A stretch of DNA of 64,000 bases from positions 620,001 through 684,000 of the forward strand of contig NZ_CP119794.1 in assembly GCF_029338315.1 (NCBI RefSeq). Reading direction: 5' to 3'. This DNA is from Haloarcula regularis (lineage in GTDB: Archaea; Halobacteriota; Halobacteria; Halobacteriales; Haloarculaceae). Below the pieces are notes generated by a model that saw only the letters and a list, made by a program, of their open reading frames with translations, was not told where the DNA came from and did no database searches. The position numbers were made by a program, and so were the translations under genes. Shown piece after piece: positions 8,402-18,625 of the stretch (positions are counted from its first letter, which is position 1; every line of letters starts with the position of its first letter).

Positions 8402-9484
8402 CTATCGAAGGTCGACCGCGCGCCCGTCGGCCGCGGCCTCGTAGACGCCCTTGAGCGTCCGCATGTCGACGAGCCCGTGCTCGCCGTCGGCGTAGGGCGC
8501 CTCGCCGGTCAGCAGGCAGTGCGAGAAATACTCGAACTCCTCTTCCATCTGGTCGATCTGCTCGAAGGCGACGTCCACGTCGGACCCGCCGTGGGAGACG
8601 TGGAGCTCCCGCTCGTCCCACGGGTAGAAGGCCGGTTCGACGCGCACCTCGCCCTCGGTGCCGGTCACTCTGATGTGACTCGCCATGGTCGCGTTCTGAC
8701 TGGCCGTACAGTGGGCGTACGTGTGGTCCGGGAAGTCGACCTGGAAGGCGGCGTGTTCGTCGGGCACGTCGTCGAACTCCGCCTGGACGGAGGCGACCGA
8801 GCCCTGGACGCGTACCGGGTCGGCGTCGAGCAGGAACCGGGCGGTGTTCAGCGAGTAGATGCCGATGTCCATCGCCGCACAGCCGCCCGACAGCTCCCAG
8901 TCGAGCCGCCACTGGTCGGGGTCGGGGACCAGCTCGAGGATGGGTTCGGTCATGTTGCCGTGGACGAACACCGGGTCGCCGACGTAGCCCGCGTCGATGA
9001 GGTCTCGCGCCCGTCGCACGGCCGGTTCGGTGTGCATCCGGTAGGCGATCATCAGCGTGACGTCGTGTTCGTTGCAGGCGGCGACCATCTGCTCTGCCCG
9101 GTCGACGGTCGCCTCCATGGGCTTCTCACAGAGGACGTCCTTGCCGAGGGCGGCGGCGCTCTCGACGAACGGGAGGTGCTTGGCGTTCGGCGTGACGACG
9201 TAGACGGCGTCGTAGGCGTCGCTGGCAGCGCCGTCGTGGAACTCCTCGTACGTGACGGCGTGCTCGACGGTCTCGGACTCGGCGGCGACGGACGCGGCTT
9301 TCTCCCGGTCGCCGCTGACCAGCACCGTCGTCTCACAGAGGTCGCCGGCGGCGACGGCCGGCATCGCCTGTTCGCGGGTCCACCAGCCAAGTCCCACCAT
9401 CGCGAACCTGACGGGATCGTCGGTCTCTGTCAGGTCTTGCCAGTCGCGTCGGTCGAAGTCCTCGGTGAGTGCGGAAACCTCCAT
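8402..9484 (-). CDS. gfo6: D-xylose 1-dehydrogenase homologue (Gfo/Idh/MocA family)
   Basis: A 360-residue NAD(P)-dependent sugar dehydrogenase. The Rossmann motif is GLGWWT (31-36), the EKP motif is at 120-122, and a C-terminal Gfo/Idh/MocA sheet domain follows. The opening ([14 protein letters not shown]), [18 protein letters not shown] and [23 protein letters not shown] match my memory of the haloarchaeal NADP-dependent xylose dehydrogenases (Haloarcula Gfo6, Haloferax HVO_B0028). It would oxidise D-xylose to xylono-lactone in the cytoplasm, the first step of the oxidative pentose route. The later 2-keto-3-deoxy-xylonate steps are not in this window. The IclR gene next door may control it. 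Confidence 0.85.
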   Translation of the reverse strand: MEVSALTEDFDRRDWQDLTETDDPVRFAMVGLGWWTREQAMPAVAAGDLCETTVLVSGDREKAASVAAESETVEHAVTYEEFHDGAASDAYDAVYVVTPNAKHLPFVESAAALGKDVLCEKPMEATVDRAEQMVAACNEHDVTLMIAYRMHTEPAVRRARDLIDAGYVGDPVFVHGNMTEPILELVPDPDQWRLDWELSGGCAAMDIGIYSLNTARFLLDADPVRVQGSVASVQAEFDDVPDEHAAFQVDFPDHTYAHCTASQNATMASHIRVTGTEGEVRVEPAFYPWDERELHVSHGGSDVDVAFEQIDQMEEEFEYFSHCLLTGEAPYADGEHGLVDMRTLKGVYEAAADGRAVDLR

Positions 9485-9646
9485 ACGGGTCGTTCGATCG
9501 CGTTCCAGAAAGAACTACTGGCGCCCACCGCCTGCCCCGGCGACGGCGTCCTGAGCGCGGCGCGGGGACCGACCGTCAACGTCGAGGACGTCGGTTCGAC
9601 AGGTCCGGGGAGACCCACCTGGCTCTCAGCCCGGACGAGACCGTGC

Positions 9647-10402
9647 TCACGAGTACGCCATGTTGATCTCGACGACGTTGGCCGCCGAGAGGAGCAGTTC
9701 GGGGATCTCCTCGTGGAACATGTCGCCCTTGATGCGCGTCGTCGGGCCGGAGACGCTGAGGGCGGCCACCACGCCGTCGGTGACGACCGGCGCGGCCACG
9801 CACCGGAGGCCGGGCAGGCGTTCCTCGCGGTCGTAGGCGTACCCCCGCTCGCGAATCGTCTCGAGTTCCGCCTTCAGCTCGTCGGGGTCGGTGATGGTGT
9901 TCTCCGTCCGCTGGGGCATCCCGTGTTCGTCGAGGATTTCGTCGACGCGTGGCTCGGGCAGTTCGGCCAGTATCGCCTTCCCGAGCGCCGTGCAGTGGAG
10001 ATAGACCCGCTTGCCAGCGTACGTGTCGACGCTGACCGCCTGCTGACCCTCGTGGCGGGTGATGTAGACGCCCTGGCCGTGTTCCTCGACGGCGGCGTTG
10101 ACCATCTCGCCGGTCTTCTCGGCGAGCGTCTCTGTCTCGGGACGGACCGTCTCGTAGATGTCCATCCGGTTGCGCGTGAACTCGCCGAGTTCGAGGAAGC
10201 GGAGGCCGACGCTGTAGGTGTCGCCCTCCTTGAGCACGTACCGCTCCTCCAGCAGCGTCTGGAGATGGTTGTGGACGGTACTCTTCGGGATGTCCAGCTC
10301 GCTCGCGACGGCCGTCACGCCGGCCCCGTCCAGTCGTTTCAGGACCTCGATGATGCGGAACGACGTCCGTGTCGCGTTGACGGTGTTCGCCTGGGAGGAC
10401 AT
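9647..10402 (-). CDS. IclR-family transcriptional regulator
   Basis: A 251-residue protein with an N-terminal winged helix (about 10-70; VASELDIPKSTVHNHLQTLLEERYV) and a C-terminal effector-binding domain (HCTALGKAILAEL; PGLRCVAAPVV). Haloferax controls xylose and arabinose genes with an IclR protein (XacR), so this gene beside a xylose dehydrogenase homologue is a natural candidate for a pathway regulator; orthology is not shown. A core promoter CAGTTAAGTACC lies 27 nt upstream, and a palindrome GTTCG-TC-CGAAC sits directly behind it, suggesting autoregulation. No stop-to-start overlap links it to its neighbours. Confidence 0.85.
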   Translation of the reverse strand: MSSQANTVNATRTSFRIIEVLKRLDGAGVTAVASELDIPKSTVHNHLQTLLEERYVLKEGDTYSVGLRFLELGEFTRNRMDIYETVRPETETLAEKTGEMVNAAVEEHGQGVYITRHEGQQAVSVDTYAGKRVYLHCTALGKAILAELPEPRVDEILDEHGMPQRTENTITDPDELKAELETIRERGYAYDREERLPGLRCVAAPVVTDGVVAALSVSGPTTRIKGDMFHEEIPELLLSAANVVEINMAYS

Positions 10403-10423
10403 AGTGAACCATACCGGATCCCG

Positions 10424-10434
10424 GTACTTAACTG
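10424..10434 (-). promoter_or_regulatory. Core promoter of the IclR gene
   Basis: The minus strand reads AGTTAAGTACC, centred 27 nt upstream of the ATG at 10402. Confidence 0.5.
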
Positions 10435-10438
10435 TTCA

Positions 10439-10450
10439 GTTCGTCCGAAC
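10439..10450. promoter_or_regulatory. Palindrome GTTCG-TC-CGAAC next to the IclR core promoter
   Basis: Perfect 5-bp arms with a 2-bp centre, lying just upstream of the TATA/BRE region of the IclR gene. It is placed where an activator or autoregulator would bind. Confidence 0.4.
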
Positions 10451-10477
10451 GGATTATCAACCCAGGCGAACGATGAC

Positions 10478-11443
10478 TCACTCCCACGGAATGTCGTCGT
10501 GAAACTCCCGTATCTCGTCGAGGCCGGTCAGCGCCGAGACGGCACCCGGTCGGGTCGTCGCGACGGCGCCCGCGGCGTTGGCGAGACCGAGCAGTCGCTC
10601 CGGATCCCGGACGCCGCTGGTGAGCGACGCGATGAAGCCCGCGAGGAAGACGTCGCCCGCCCCTGTCGCGTCCACGGTGTCGACGTCGTACCCGGGGTGT
10701 TCGACCAGGCCGGAAACCGGACTCTCCTCGGTTCCGTAACAGACCGCCCCGTCGCTGCCCCGCGTCAGGACCACCGTGTGGGGACCCAGCGCCGTCACCG
10801 CCTCCGCGACAGCGGCGGGGTCGTCGTCGAACCCGGCGGGACCGAGGTCCTCGGCGGAGGCCTTCAGGACGTCGACGTTCCCGAGGGCACCCCGGACGAC
10901 GGCGGCGTACTCCTGGCGACTGTGCCACATCTCGGGTCGCCAGTTGGGGTCCAGCGACACCGTCGCGGTCCCGGAGGCACGCTCTTGCAGGTCCAGCGTG
11001 GCGGTGCGACTCGACTCGACGCTGAGGGTGACGCCGGTCGTGTGGACCCAGTCGGTCTCGGCCAGCGTCGCGTCCGGGACCTCGCCGGCCTGCATCCGCG
11101 TGTCGGCGCCGTCGCCCCGGTAGAAGTTGAACGAGCGCTCGCCGTCGGCGTCGTGGGAGACGACGGCCAGCGTGGTCCGGGCGTCGGGGTCGGTGACGAG
11201 GTGGGTCGGCGGAATCGCCGAGTCGTAGAGGTGGCCACGGAGGAAGGTGCCGAAGTCGTCGTCGGCCAGTCGCGTCCAGAACGTCGGCGGGACGCCGAGT
11301 CTGTCGAGCGCGAGCGCCACGTTCGCCCCCGACCCGCCGAAGTTCGGCGTATACCCCCCTGCTTCGCCGGGCGGCCCCGGTTCGTCCGGGAGCAAGTCGA
11401 CGAGCGTGTCGCCAGCGACCAGAATAGTTCCGTCTTCGGCCAT
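10478..11443 (-). CDS. PfkB-family carbohydrate kinase
   Basis: A 321-residue ribokinase-fold kinase. The N-terminal substrate motif is GGSGANVA (36-43) and the C-terminal signature is DATGAGD (258-264), whose final Asp is the catalytic base. It transfers phosphate from a nucleoside triphosphate to a sugar or sugar acid; fructose, 2-keto-3-deoxy-gluconate and related ketoses are family substrates and cannot be told apart here. It follows the transaldolase-like gene by 51 bp on the same strand and the SDR before that, so the three may be one unit, although GCTATAAGTACC 27 nt upstream gives it its own possible promoter. Confidence 0.82.
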   Translation of the reverse strand: MAEDGTILVAGDTLVDLLPDEPGPPGEAGGYTPNFGGSGANVALALDRLGVPPTFWTRLADDDFGTFLRGHLYDSAIPPTHLVTDPDARTTLAVVSHDADGERSFNFYRGDGADTRMQAGEVPDATLAETDWVHTTGVTLSVESSRTATLDLQERASGTATVSLDPNWRPEMWHSRQEYAAVVRGALGNVDVLKASAEDLGPAGFDDDPAAVAEAVTALGPHTVVLTRGSDGAVCYGTEESPVSGLVEHPGYDVDTVDATGAGDVFLAGFIASLTSGVRDPERLLGLANAAGAVATTRPGAVSALTGLDEIREFHDDIPWE

Positions 11444-11494
11444 ACCGGCACTGTCGCCCCCGTGGTACTTATAGCATGTCGCGCGAGCGGCGAC

Positions 11495-12151
11495 TCAGTC
11501 CTCGATGGGACTGCCCCGGTCGCCCCAGTCGTCGTCGAACCCCGCGATGCCCGCTTCAGTCTTCGGGTGGTCGACGTGGGCTTCGAGCAGGGGCGGGTCC
11601 ATCGTAATGGCGTCGATGCCGGCCTCGTACAGCGCCGTGGCCTGGGTCGTGTTGCGGACGCTCGCCGCGAGGACGTCCGTCTCGAACCCCTGGCGGTCGA
11701 AGGTCCGCTGCATCCGGGTGACCGTCGCGAGGCCGTCGGCGCCGGCGTCGTCCAGTCGGCCCACGTACGGGGCGACGAAGTCCGCGTCGTTCTTCGCGGC
11801 CAGCATCGCCTGCTCGACGGAGAAGACGACGGTCAGTCCAGCGGGGACGCCCTGGGAGCGGACGCGAGCGAGCGCCTCGACCCCGGCCCGACTGGCCGGA
11901 ATCTTCACCACCACGTCGTCGGCCCACTCCTGGTACCGGTGGGCCTGCTCGACCATCTCGTCGGCCGTGTCTGCGATGACCTGCGCGAAGACGGGCCCGT
12001 CGGTCACGGCGGCGATGTCGGCGACGGCCTCGCGATAGGAGCGTCCCGACGCCGCGACGATTGACGGGTTGGTCGTGACGCCGTCGACGACGCCGAGCGC
12101 GTCGCCGGCGCGGATCTGCTCGACGTCTGCCGTATCGAGGTAGAGTTTCAT
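11495..12151 (-). CDS. Transaldolase-like / fructose-6-phosphate aldolase family protein
   Basis: A 218-residue small transaldolase. The motif DGVTTNPS is at 23-30 and the Schiff-base lysine is K83 in VVKIPAS. Small members of this family act as transaldolase (TalC/MipB) or fructose-6-phosphate aldolase, cleaving a ketose phosphate into dihydroxyacetone and an aldehyde, and residue-level distinction is uncertain. It sits between an SDR (52 bp upstream) and a PfkB kinase (51 bp downstream). A kinase making a ketose phosphate and an aldolase splitting it would be a coherent pair. Confidence 0.82.
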   Translation of the reverse strand: MKLYLDTADVEQIRAGDALGVVDGVTTNPSIVAASGRSYREAVADIAAVTDGPVFAQVIADTADEMVEQAHRYQEWADDVVVKIPASRAGVEALARVRSQGVPAGLTVVFSVEQAMLAAKNDADFVAPYVGRLDDAGADGLATVTRMQRTFDRQGFETDVLAASVRNTTQATALYEAGIDAITMDPPLLEAHVDHPKTEAGIAGFDDDWGDRGSPIED

Positions 12152-12203
12152 TCGTCCGGTCCTGGGCGGGCGGGTTCAAAGAAGGTATCGCCCGCCCCTG
12201 TCC

Positions 12204-12980
12204 TCAGCGGCCGGCGCTGTAGCCGCCGTCGACGAGCAGCTGGGCGCCGGTGATCCAGGCCGCCTCGTCCGAACAGAAAAACCGGACGGCGTTGCCCACG
12301 TCTGCCGGTTCGCCAAGGCGCGAGAGGGGTGTCTTCTCGGCTTCGCGCTGCTGTGTCGCCTCGTCGTTCAAGTCCTGCATCGGCGTCTTGACCACTCCCG
12401 GGAGGACGGTGTTGACCGTCGTCCCCGCCTCGGCGGCCTCGAGGGCCAGCTCCCGCGTGAGGTTGACCAGCGCGGCCTTCGTCGCCGCGTAGGGCGCGCC
12501 GCCCCCGCCGAAGTGGGCGTTGACGCTCGAGACGTTCACGATTCGGCCAGCCGGGGCCTCGTCGAGATACGGCATGGCGTACTTCGCCGTGGTGAACGCG
12601 CCGGTGAGGTTCACCCCGAGGACCTCGTACCACTCGTCGAGCGAGATCTCCTGTGTGGTGCCCGGTATCTGGATGCCGGCGTTGTTCACGAGGATGTCGA
12701 GGCGGTCGAACCGGTCTAGCGTGCCGGCGACGAGTTCCAGAACGTCGCCCTCGTGGCTGACGTCGGTCTCGACGAACAGCGATTCGACGCCGTGTTCGTC
12801 GACGACCAGCTCGTCGGTGGGAACGGAAACGTCCGTCTCGAAGTACTGGCCCTGCTTCGGAGCACGGCGGACGTCGGCGACCACGAGGTTCGCACCGGCT
12901 GCGGCCAGCCGATCGGCGATGCCGCGTCCGATGCCGCTCGAGGCGCCCGTGACGAGTGCCGTCCGACCGTCGAGTGCCAT
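12204..12980 (-). CDS. SDR-family oxidoreductase with a PKQG insertion loop
   Basis: A 258-residue short-chain dehydrogenase from the ATG at 12980 (an upstream in-frame start adds only MIRCHSST). TGASSGIG is at 11-18, NNAG at 99-102, S151/S152, Y164 and K168 complete the active site. Between strand 2 and helix C it carries an unusual extra loop of about 20 residues beginning RRAPKQGQYFETD. The SDR at 24.8-25.6 kb has the same loop (RRDPKQGERYDSD), so the two are paralogues. The substrate is probably a sugar or deoxy-keto-sugar acid. It heads the SDR-aldolase-kinase set. Confidence 0.82.
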   Translation of the reverse strand: MALDGRTALVTGASSGIGRGIADRLAAAGANLVVADVRRAPKQGQYFETDVSVPTDELVVDEHGVESLFVETDVSHEGDVLELVAGTLDRFDRLDILVNNAGIQIPGTTQEISLDEWYEVLGVNLTGAFTTAKYAMPYLDEAPAGRIVNVSSVNAHFGGGGAPYAATKAALVNLTRELALEAAEAGTTVNTVLPGVVKTPMQDLNDEATQQREAEKTPLSRLGEPADVGNAVRFFCSDEAAWITGAQLLVDGGYSAGR

Positions 12981-13076
12981 AGTGGAACTGTGGCACCGGA
13001 TCACATGACCGTTGCGGCTTCGTGGACTGTGTGAGACGTGTCAGCAAAACCAACGGATTATTCAATCGAGCATAGA

Positions 13077-13093
13077 ATTTCGATAGGTGAAAT
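13077..13093. promoter_or_regulatory. Inverted repeat upstream of the second sugar importer
   Basis: Arms ATTTC (13077-13081) and GAAAT (13089-13093) with a 7-bp centre, about 16 bp before the TATA box of the solute-binding protein gene. A weak operator candidate. Confidence 0.25.
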
Positions 13094-13108
13094 CGCCATC
13101 CCGCATAA

Positions 13109-13119
13109 ACTTTTATATT
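13109..13119 (+). promoter_or_regulatory. Strong TATA box of the second importer operon
   Basis: CTTTTATATTA, centred 30 nt before the ATG at 13144. The AT-rich patch from about 13050 to 13125 stands out from its GC-rich surroundings. Confidence 0.65.
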
Positions 13120-13143
13120 AATAGGAGCAGAATCGTCGTTCGC

Positions 13144-14277
13144 ATGGTAGACACCAACAGGCGAGCGTTCCTGAAAGCGACCGGCGCAGCGGTCAGTGCG
13201 ACAGCGATTGCCGGCTGTTCCGCCGGCCCCGGGGGCGGGAGCAACACGCTCGAGAAAGTCGGGATGTCGGCGTACGTCCGTGGTGGTGCGTGGATTACGG
13301 CGTACATCGAAGCCGCGGAGTTCTACGCCGAGGACCTCGGCATCGAACTCGAGGTCCGGCCGAACCAGCAGAGCGCACAGAAACAGGTCCAGGACATCCG
13401 TGATTTCACCAACGGGGACCACGACGCTATCCTCGTGGGTGTCTGGTCGACCGGTGCCGCGGAAGGCGCCATCAACCAGGCCATGGAGCAGGGGACGCCG
13501 GTGTTCGCGACGAACGCCGACACCTCGAGTTCGGAGATTCCGCTCTACGTCGGGTTCAGTAACTACGACGGCGGCGCGTCCTCGGCCGAGCAGATGGTCG
13601 CGGCCCTCGAAGAGCAGTACCCGGACAAGGACACCTGGCGCGTCCTCAACGTCCGTGGCATCCAGGGCAACCAGTCTGCCAACCAGCGTTCGCAGGGCTT
13701 CCTCGACGTCATGGCGGATAACGACCGCGTGGAGGTCGTCCAGACGCTCAACGGCGAGTACGCCCGCGACGTCGCCCAGTCGACGGTCCAGCAGTGGATC
13801 AACGCCAACGGGCGCGTCGACGGTATCTACTCCGGAAACCTCTCGATGGGGCTGGGCGTCGTCCAGGCCCTGCGGAACCAGGACATGCTCGTGCCGAAGG
13901 GCGAGGACGGCCACGTCGTCCTGACCCAGATGGACGGCAGTCCGGAAGTGAACCCGCTCGTCGGGGAGGGCATGATCGACGCGGCCGTCGACCAGCCCAA
14001 CTACTTCTACAACCCCATCGCGATGCAGTACATGAAACAGTACGTCGAGGCTGGCAACGACGACAGCGTCATCCCGGAGGTCGGGTCCGAGGTCACCTCG
14101 GACGACCTCACCATCGAGTCCGGCCAGCACAAGGGCGTCGAGATGTGGTCCGAACCCATCTGGGAGCCCGGAATCATGCGCGAGCAGAACGGGCACCCGT
14201 GGTTCCGCACCAACAGCATCGTCATCACCCAGGAGAACTACGACCAGCCGTTCCTCTGGGGCAACGTCTGGGGCTGA
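13144..14277 (+). CDS. Sugar ABC importer substrate-binding lipoprotein
   Basis: A 377-residue type-1 periplasmic-binding-fold protein. The signal is Tat-lipoprotein type: RRAFLK at 6-11 and lipobox AGC with C25. The mature part has the sugar-binding pattern DHDAILVGVWSTGAAEGAINQAMEQGTPVFATNAD. ATG 13144 was chosen over 13087 because the signal peptide begins here and the TATA box lies 30 nt upstream. It heads a binding protein-permease-ATPase operon (13.1-16.2 kb) and would capture a sugar outside the membrane. Confidence 0.88.
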   Translation: MVDTNRRAFLKATGAAVSATAIAGCSAGPGGGSNTLEKVGMSAYVRGGAWITAYIEAAEFYAEDLGIELEVRPNQQSAQKQVQDIRDFTNGDHDAILVGVWSTGAAEGAINQAMEQGTPVFATNADTSSSEIPLYVGFSNYDGGASSAEQMVAALEEQYPDKDTWRVLNVRGIQGNQSANQRSQGFLDVMADNDRVEVVQTLNGEYARDVAQSTVQQWINANGRVDGIYSGNLSMGLGVVQALRNQDMLVPKGEDGHVVLTQMDGSPEVNPLVGEGMIDAAVDQPNYFYNPIAMQYMKQYVEAGNDDSVIPEVGSEVTSDDLTIESGQHKGVEMWSEPIWEPGIMREQNGHPWFRTNSIVITQENYDQPFLWGNVWG

Positions 14278-14313
14278 ACCGACCCACGACTATCTTCAGG
14301 ACTCCACTACATC

Positions 14314-15326
14314 ATGTCTACCGAAGAAGGATTCATACGTAGCCGTTTCGGCGACACGGACGACGCCGTACTGACACTGTTGGACAACATGATATGGCCC
14401 ATCCTGGGCCTGGTCATCGTCGGGGTGCTCGTCTTCGTCCCGCAGACGCTCCGGAACGTCCGGTCGGTCCAGCTCCTGCTGTGGGCCGCCGTGCCGCTTG
14501 GACTGCTGGTGCTGGCCGAGAGCCTCTGTCTGCTCTCGGGCCACTTCGACCTTTCTATCGGGTCGATCGCGGGCTTCTCGGCGATGTTCACCGGGATGTT
14601 GCTGGGGACCTGCCCGAGCTGCTGGAACGTCGTCTCCAGCCCGTGGATCGGCTTCGGCATCATCCTCGTCGCGGGCGCACTCATCGGCCTGGCCAACGGC
14701 GTGATGATCGCTCGCGTCGGCCTGAACCCGTTCCTGCAGACGCTGGCCTTCCTCATCATCTTCGAGGGCGCGAAGACGGCGATGCAGACCCAGCCGGTCA
14801 CGGGGCTGCCGGCGCTGTACTTAGACGTCGGCGGCACGCCGAACTTCGCCATCGGTGTCCTGCTGGTCGCGTTCCTCGCGTTCGGTCTCCTCATGCGGTT
14901 CTCGCGGTTCGGACAGGCCGTCTACGCGCTGGGTAGTTCCGAGAAGTCGGCCCGCGAGGTCGGCATCGACACCTCGCGGCTCATCATCGTCATCTACACC
15001 ATCAGCGGCGTGCTCTCGGCCATCGCGGGCCTGATGCTTACGGGTTTCGTCGGCGTCGTGCCACCCCTCATCGGCGAGGGGCTGGTGTTCCAGGCGTTCG
15101 CCGGCGCCGTCATCGGCGGGATCAGCCTGTTTGGCGGCCGCGGAAAGATCACGGGCGCGCTGGGCGGGGTCATCCTCATCCAGCTGGTCCAGTCGGCACT
15201 GAACAACAGCACCGCGGTCGGTGCGACGGAGATTCAGATGATAAACGGGTTCGTCCTGCTCGTCGCCATCCTGCTGTACAGCACGCAGAGCAAGATACGC
15301 TCTCGCATCCTCGCGAGTGGTTCGGT

Positions 15327-15330
<4 letters not shown>
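14314..15330 (+). CDS. CUT2-type sugar ABC importer permease
   Basis: A 338-residue polytopic membrane protein. RbsC-family landmarks are LLSGHFDLSIGSIAGFSAMFTG in the first third and FAGAVIGGISLFGG near the end, with FGQAVYALGSSEKSAREVGI as the cytoplasmic coupling region. It starts 36 bp after the binding protein gene and its stop overlaps the ATPase start by 4 bp (ATGA), so translation is probably coupled. Unlike the first importer in this window, this operon is complete and in frame. Confidence 0.88.
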
Positions 15331-16160
<830 letters not shown>

Positions 16161-16206
16161 CCGCCCGCCACCCATTCTTAAGGTGTCCTCCGCCGATATC
16201 TCGGCT

Positions 16207-17102
16207 ATGACAGACCCGTCGATAGTCGCCGACGTCACCTGCGAAACGGGCGAGGGACCGCTCTGGCACCCCGACGAGGGGCGTCTCTACTGGGCTGACA
16301 TCCCCAGGGGCGCATCTACCGGTACGACCCGGACACCGGGACCCACGAACTCGTCTACGAGGACGAGACAGAGCGTATCGGCGGCTTCACCTTCCAGGAG
16401 GACGGCTCGCTGCTGCTGTTTCAGGAGGCGGGGGCCGTCCGCCGTCTCGACCAGGCCGACGGGGCCACCCGGACGGTGGTCGACCCGGATCCCGACCGCT
16501 TCCACGAGCGGTTCAACGACGTGATCGCCGACCCGGAGGGGCGCGTGTTCGCCGGCGTGATGCCCGACACGGACCGGGACCGCCCCGGCCAGCTGTACCG
16601 CCTCGACACCGACGGCACGTTCGAACTCGTCCGCGAGGCGTGTACCCTCCCCAACGGGATGGGATTCACGCCCGACCGGGCACAGTTTTACTTCACCGAC
16701 ACCGGTCTCGTCGACCCGGACAACCCGGGGAACATCTACCGCTACGACTACGACGGGGCGACCGGAGCGATCTCGGACCCCGAGGTGTTCGTCGAGTGCG
16801 GCGGGTTCGAGGGGTATCCGGACGGCATGACCGTCGACGAGACCGGCGACGTCTGGTCGGCGTTCTGGGACGGCAACGCGCTCCACCGGTTCTCGCCGGC
16901 CGGCGAGCACCGGGAGACCGTCGAATTCGCCCCGCGGAAGGTGTCGTCGCTGACCTTCGGCGGCCCGGACTACGAGACGGCGTACGTGACCACCGCGTGC
17001 GTGGAGACCCGGGAGACGGAGGGGGCGGGCGCGGGCAGCCTCTACACCGTCGACCTCGGCGTGGGTGGCGTCCCGGAGTTCCGCTCGGCTATCGAGGGCT
17101 GA
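16207..17102 (+). pseudogene. SMP-30/gluconolactonase-family lactonase, frameshifted
   Basis: The product would be about 298 residues, a six-bladed propeller lactonase (CETGEGPLWHPDEGRLYWAD at the start, TLPNGMGFTPD in the middle, EGYPDGMTVDETGDVW near the metal site). The frame breaks at C4 16302-16305: one more C gives WADIPQGRIYRYDP and an open frame to the TGA at 17100-17102. In haloarchaeal oxidative pentose catabolism a member of this family hydrolyses xylono- or arabino-lactone, which would link it with the Gfo6 dehydrogenase. It ends 1 bp from the convergent dehydratase-like gene. Confidence 0.8.
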
Positions 17103-17103
17103 C

Positions 17104-18072
17104 CTACCGGTCGCTCTGCGTCTGTTCCCGCAGGCCCCGCATGTAGCCGATGGCGAACAGGCGCCCGAGGGTGTGGTAGCCGGGGTTGGAGTTGTCCTCG
17201 CCGGCCATCGTCTGGACGTGGTCTGGCCGCATCGGGACGTCGTCGCCGACGTGTTCCTCGTGGGCGCGCATCGCCGCCAGCATGTCGGTCTGGCCCTCGT
17301 CGTGCCACGTCTCGACGAAGTGGTCGGCGTCCCCGCGGATGTCGCGGAAGTGGACGAAGTGGATCCGGTCGCCGAAGTGCTCGATGGCAGCCGGGACGTC
17401 GGTCTCCATCGCGGCGAAGTTGCCCTGACAGAAGGTGATGCCGTTGTGCTCGCTGTCGTAGGCGTTGAGCACCCGGTCGTAGGCGTCGACGCTCCTGATG
17501 ATGCGGGGCACGCCACGGAGCTCCTCGCGTGGCGGGTCGTCCGGGTGGAGCGCGAGTTTCACGCCGGCCTCCTCGGCGACGGGCGTGACCTCCTGCAGGA
17601 AGTACTCCAGGGCCTCCCAGAGGTCCTCGTGGGTCGCGCTGGCCGCGTCCGACGGCGGCCCGCCCTGGACCTTCGCGTTGTCGAACTCGGTCGTATACGA
17701 GCCGCCGCGCGACTCGACGTGGGCGGCGGTCCGGGCCCACCGCACGCCGGCCATCCAGTCGTAGGCGACGACGGGGATGCCCACCTCGCCGCAGTCCCGG
17801 AGGAACCGCTTGAACGTCTCGATGTCCTCGTCGCGTCCGTCCCGGCCGAGTCTGACCCGGTCGGAGATGGGGACCGAGCCCTCGAGGACCGAGAACTCGA
17901 GGCCCGCGTCGGTGAGCCAGTTGTCGAGGCCCAGAAGGTCGTCGTACGACCAGTGGGTCCGGCCGTCGCCGATCTCGAGTGGGTGGATGACAGTCTTGTG
18001 AACTCCCATCTGTTTCGCGAGCTGCCATCGTTCGTCCGGCTCTGGCGGCAATATTAGTGCTGGAGCTACCAT
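17104..18072 (-). CDS. Mannonate-dehydratase-like TIM-barrel enzyme (UxuA family), copy 1
   Basis: A 322-residue protein with the metal-site pattern of UxuA: LHPDDPP (176-181), C215 in ITFCQGN, H241 in VHFRD, H257 in TWHDEG, and MRPDH (281-285). UxuA removes water from D-mannonate to give 2-keto-3-deoxy-gluconate in glucuronate breakdown. The match of the metal site is good, but the overall sequence is shorter than classical UxuA (about 390-400), so another sugar acid is possible. A second, more divergent copy lies at 25.6-26.7 kb. Confidence 0.72.
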   Translation of the reverse strand: MVAPALILPPEPDERWQLAKQMGVHKTVIHPLEIGDGRTHWSYDDLLGLDNWLTDAGLEFSVLEGSVPISDRVRLGRDGRDEDIETFKRFLRDCGEVGIPVVAYDWMAGVRWARTAAHVESRGGSYTTEFDNAKVQGGPPSDAASATHEDLWEALEYFLQEVTPVAEEAGVKLALHPDDPPREELRGVPRIIRSVDAYDRVLNAYDSEHNGITFCQGNFAAMETDVPAAIEHFGDRIHFVHFRDIRGDADHFVETWHDEGQTDMLAAMRAHEEHVGDDVPMRPDHVQTMAGEDNSNPGYHTLGRLFAIGYMRGLREQTQSDR

Positions 18073-18151
18073 AGGGGGGCTGGGAGTGGGGGTATTGTAA
18101 GTCTCACGGTGGGCCCAAACACTCTTCGGCGGCGAAGCCCTCGCCCCCGTT

Positions 18152-18487
18152 ATGACCGAACGAGCAGTCTACATCCAGCGACTCGACCCCACCCAGCGAG
18201 ACGAGTACGTCGAGGCCCACGAGGACGTGCCCGAGGGAGTGACAGACGCGATGGAGCGTGGTGGCGTCGAGGAGTTCGAGCTCTACCTCAGAGACGACGT
18301 CGCGGTCTGTATCCTCGAGTGTGAGGACGTAGACGAGTACCTCGAGGCCGTCGACGGGGACGAGGCGGTCGCCGAGTGGGAGCGCTACACCGGTCAGTTC
18401 AAGCGCGAGGGCGTCGACCCCGACGCCGACCCCGAGTCCGGCATCCCGTTCATGGACCGCATCTGGCGGTTCGAACCGGAGGACTGA
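18152..18487 (+). CDS. L-rhamnose mutarotase (RhaM)-like protein
   Basis: A 111-residue small protein of the RhaM/DUF718 ferredoxin-like fold: it opens RAVYIQRLDPTQRDEYVEAHEDVPEG, with a conserved His in EAHEDV, and ends MDRIWRFEPED, close to the MAEVFHLD-type ending of the family. RhaM interconverts anomers of 6-deoxy-hexoses. It supports a deoxy-sugar substrate (rhamnose or fucose) for the island. It is divergent from the UxuA-like gene and is followed by a T6 tract that may end transcription. Confidence 0.72.
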   Translation: MTERAVYIQRLDPTQRDEYVEAHEDVPEGVTDAMERGGVEEFELYLRDDVAVCILECEDVDEYLEAVDGDEAVAEWERYTGQFKREGVDPDADPESGIPFMDRIWRFEPED

Positions 18488-18593
18488 GGCGGCCACCGGC
18501 GGCGGACCAGACCCACACTACTGTGGACCTTCGCCTGCCTCGCCGCCGCGTTCGGCCCGACAGCGTCCTCACCAGTTGGTAACGACCGGAGGT

Positions 18594-18599
18594 GTTTTT
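18594..18599 (+). terminator. Possible T-tract terminator
   Basis: A run of six T lies about 105 bp after the RhaM-like gene and 27 bp before the UspA gene. Archaeal transcription can end at such tracts; no hairpin is needed. Confidence 0.3.
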
Positions 18600-18625
18600 T
18601 CGGACCCCCGAGAAGCAAAACGTGT

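Noticed and set aside
8363..12064. A plus-strand open frame of 1233 codons
   Set aside because: It lies opposite five well-supported minus-strand genes. Long antisense frames are expected in GC-rich haloarchaeal DNA with strong third-position bias, and its translation has no family resemblance.
12148..14196. A minus-strand frame of 682 codons across the SDR and solute-binding protein genes
   Set aside because: The real genes on both strands have full motif sets, signals and promoters; this frame has none.
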